A stretch of DNA of 5,850 nt from JAYQUR01 sp038133505 (GTDB lineage: Bacteria; Pseudomonadota; Alphaproteobacteria; MPNO01; UBA830): NCBI GenBank assembly GCA_038133505.1, contig JAYPTI010000175.1, positions 1 through 5,850 on the forward strand. Reading direction: 5' to 3'. Within the stretch, counting starts at the first letter, position 1. Each line of letters opens with the position of its first letter. Shown here in pieces: positions 5,079-5,850 of the stretch. Under the pieces are notes generated by a model that was not told the origin of the DNA, ran no database searches, and saw only the letters and a program-made list of their open reading frames with translations. A program made the position numbers and the translations under genes.

Positions 5079-5850
5079 GTGAAGATTATTATCGTCGGCG
5101 CCGGCCTCGGCGGTCTCGCCGCGGCGTCCAACCTGATGCTGGCCGGACACGACGTGACGATTTACGAGCAGGCGCCCGCCCTGGGCGAAGTCGGCGCGGG
5201 CATCCAGGTCAGCGCCAATGCGATGCACGTTCTCAACCATCTCGGTCTCGGCGAGAAGATGGCGAAGATCGGCGTGAAGCCCGGCGCCTATGTCTTCCGT
5301 CTTTACGATACTGGCGAAGAAATCCATCGCTTTCATCTGGCCGACCATCACGAGCGGTTGCACGGCGCCCCCTATTACCAGGCGCACCGCGCCGACCTGC
5401 ACCAGTTGCTGGCCGACCGGGCGATCGAACTGAAGTCCGACGTCGTGAAGCTCAATCACACGGCGATAGAGTTCGAAGAGGACGATGACGGCGTCGCCAT
5501 CCGGTTTGCGAACGGCGAGGAGGCGCGCGGCGACATGCTGATCGGCGCCGACGGCCTGAAATCGATCGTCCGGCGGCGCATCGCAGGCGACGTGCCCGCC
5601 ACCTACACGGGCGACGGCGCATGGCGCCTGACGATCCCGGCCAGCAAGCTCCCGGCGGATTTCATGGGCAAGGTCATGTCAGTCTGGATGGGTCCGGGCG
5701 GTCACGCGGTCTGCTACTACCTGCGCGGCGGCGAAATCTTCAATTTCGTCGGTTGCATCGAGAAGACCGAGGTTTCGGAAGAATCCTGGACCAACAAGCT
5801 GCCGTGGGAGGCGCTGAAGGCCGACTTCGAGGGTTGGCACGACGATATCC
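5079..5850 (+). CDS. FAD-dependent aromatic-ring monooxygenase, salicylate/6-hydroxynicotinate hydroxylase type (3' end outside window)
   Basis: Group A flavin monooxygenase; 257 codons are visible of the usual 380-420. Members hydroxylate aromatic or N-heteroaromatic acids using NAD(P)H and O2, sometimes with decarboxylation. Visible motifs are the N-terminal FAD Rossmann signature GAGLGG (GxGxxG, residues 7-12) with Glu30 for the ribose, GAGIQVSANAM (39-49), the FAD-contacting HRADLHQLL with Arg104, and GADG with Asp158 in the NAD(P)H/FAD DG motif. The GTG start is chosen because MKIIIVGAGLGG is the expected start, AAGG at 5067-5070 lies 8 nt upstream, and no in-frame ATG is nearby. It follows the amidohydrolase by 140 nt on the same strand, so it may be co-transcribed or have its own promoter. 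The C-terminal GD motif is not in view. The substrate cannot be fixed; salicylate, 6-hydroxynicotinate and related acids are all compatible. Confidence 0.92.
   Translation, partial: MKIIIVGAGLGGLAAASNLMLAGHDVTIYEQAPALGEVGAGIQVSANAMHVLNHLGLGEKMAKIGVKPGAYVFRLYDTGEEIHRFHLADHHERLHGAPYYQAHRADLHQLLADRAIELKSDVVKLNHTAIEFEEDDDGVAIRFANGEEARGDMLIGADGLKSIVRRRIAGDVPATYTGDGAWRLTIPASKLPADFMGKVMSVWMGPGGHAVCYYLRGGEIFNFVGCIEKTEVSEESWTNKLPWEALKADFEGWHDDI

Noticed and set aside
4785..5459. Minus-strand 224-codon frame across the amidohydrolase end, the spacer and the monooxygenase start
   Set aside because: It overlaps two recognised enzymes on the other strand and has no domain of its own.

Overview
The window reads as GC-rich proteobacterial chromosome, most likely an alphaproteobacterium. 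This is inferred from strong G/C bias at third codon positions, long antisense shadow frames and the type of genes present; no taxonomic marker is in view. A run of 33 N at 3351-3383 shows this is a scaffolded draft, so the two halves are joined only through that gap.

Left half (1-3263), an apparent stress and ion-homeostasis unit. A LysR-type regulator of the OxyR type (minus strand, 3' end cut by the window edge) is divergent from a tandem universal stress protein gene. That gene is followed after 54 nt by nhaA, the Na+/H+ antiporter. The divergent region is about 80% A+T over 761-850. It holds two perfect ATAG-N7-CTAT elements, the OxyR half-site-pair pattern, plus a third perfect palindrome. 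The regulator matches OxyR closely in the parts visible, but the position of the peroxide-reactive cysteine (Cys199 in E. coli) is glutamine, while the partner Cys208 is kept. The simplest reading is an OxyR paralogue that keeps OxyR-type operators but has lost thiol peroxide sensing, and may have been put in charge of usp-nhaA. A strong hairpin (3230-3263) closes the unit between convergent genes.

Right half (3302-5850), an apparent catabolic cluster. A haloacetate/fluoroacetate dehalogenase-like alpha/beta hydrolase lies on the minus strand, with its C-terminal part (including the expected catalytic His) lost in the N gap. It is divergent from a RutB-like isochorismatase-fold cysteine amidohydrolase, which is followed by a salicylate-hydroxylase-type FAD monooxygenase that runs off the right edge. 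Together these suggest stepwise breakdown of a small organic, perhaps halogenated or nitrogen-containing, compound. The substrate cannot be read from the sequence.

No RNA genes, insertion sequences, CRISPR arrays or phage genes were seen. The most notable points are the Cys-to-Gln OxyR-like regulator and its operator-dense divergent promoter beside usp-nhaA.
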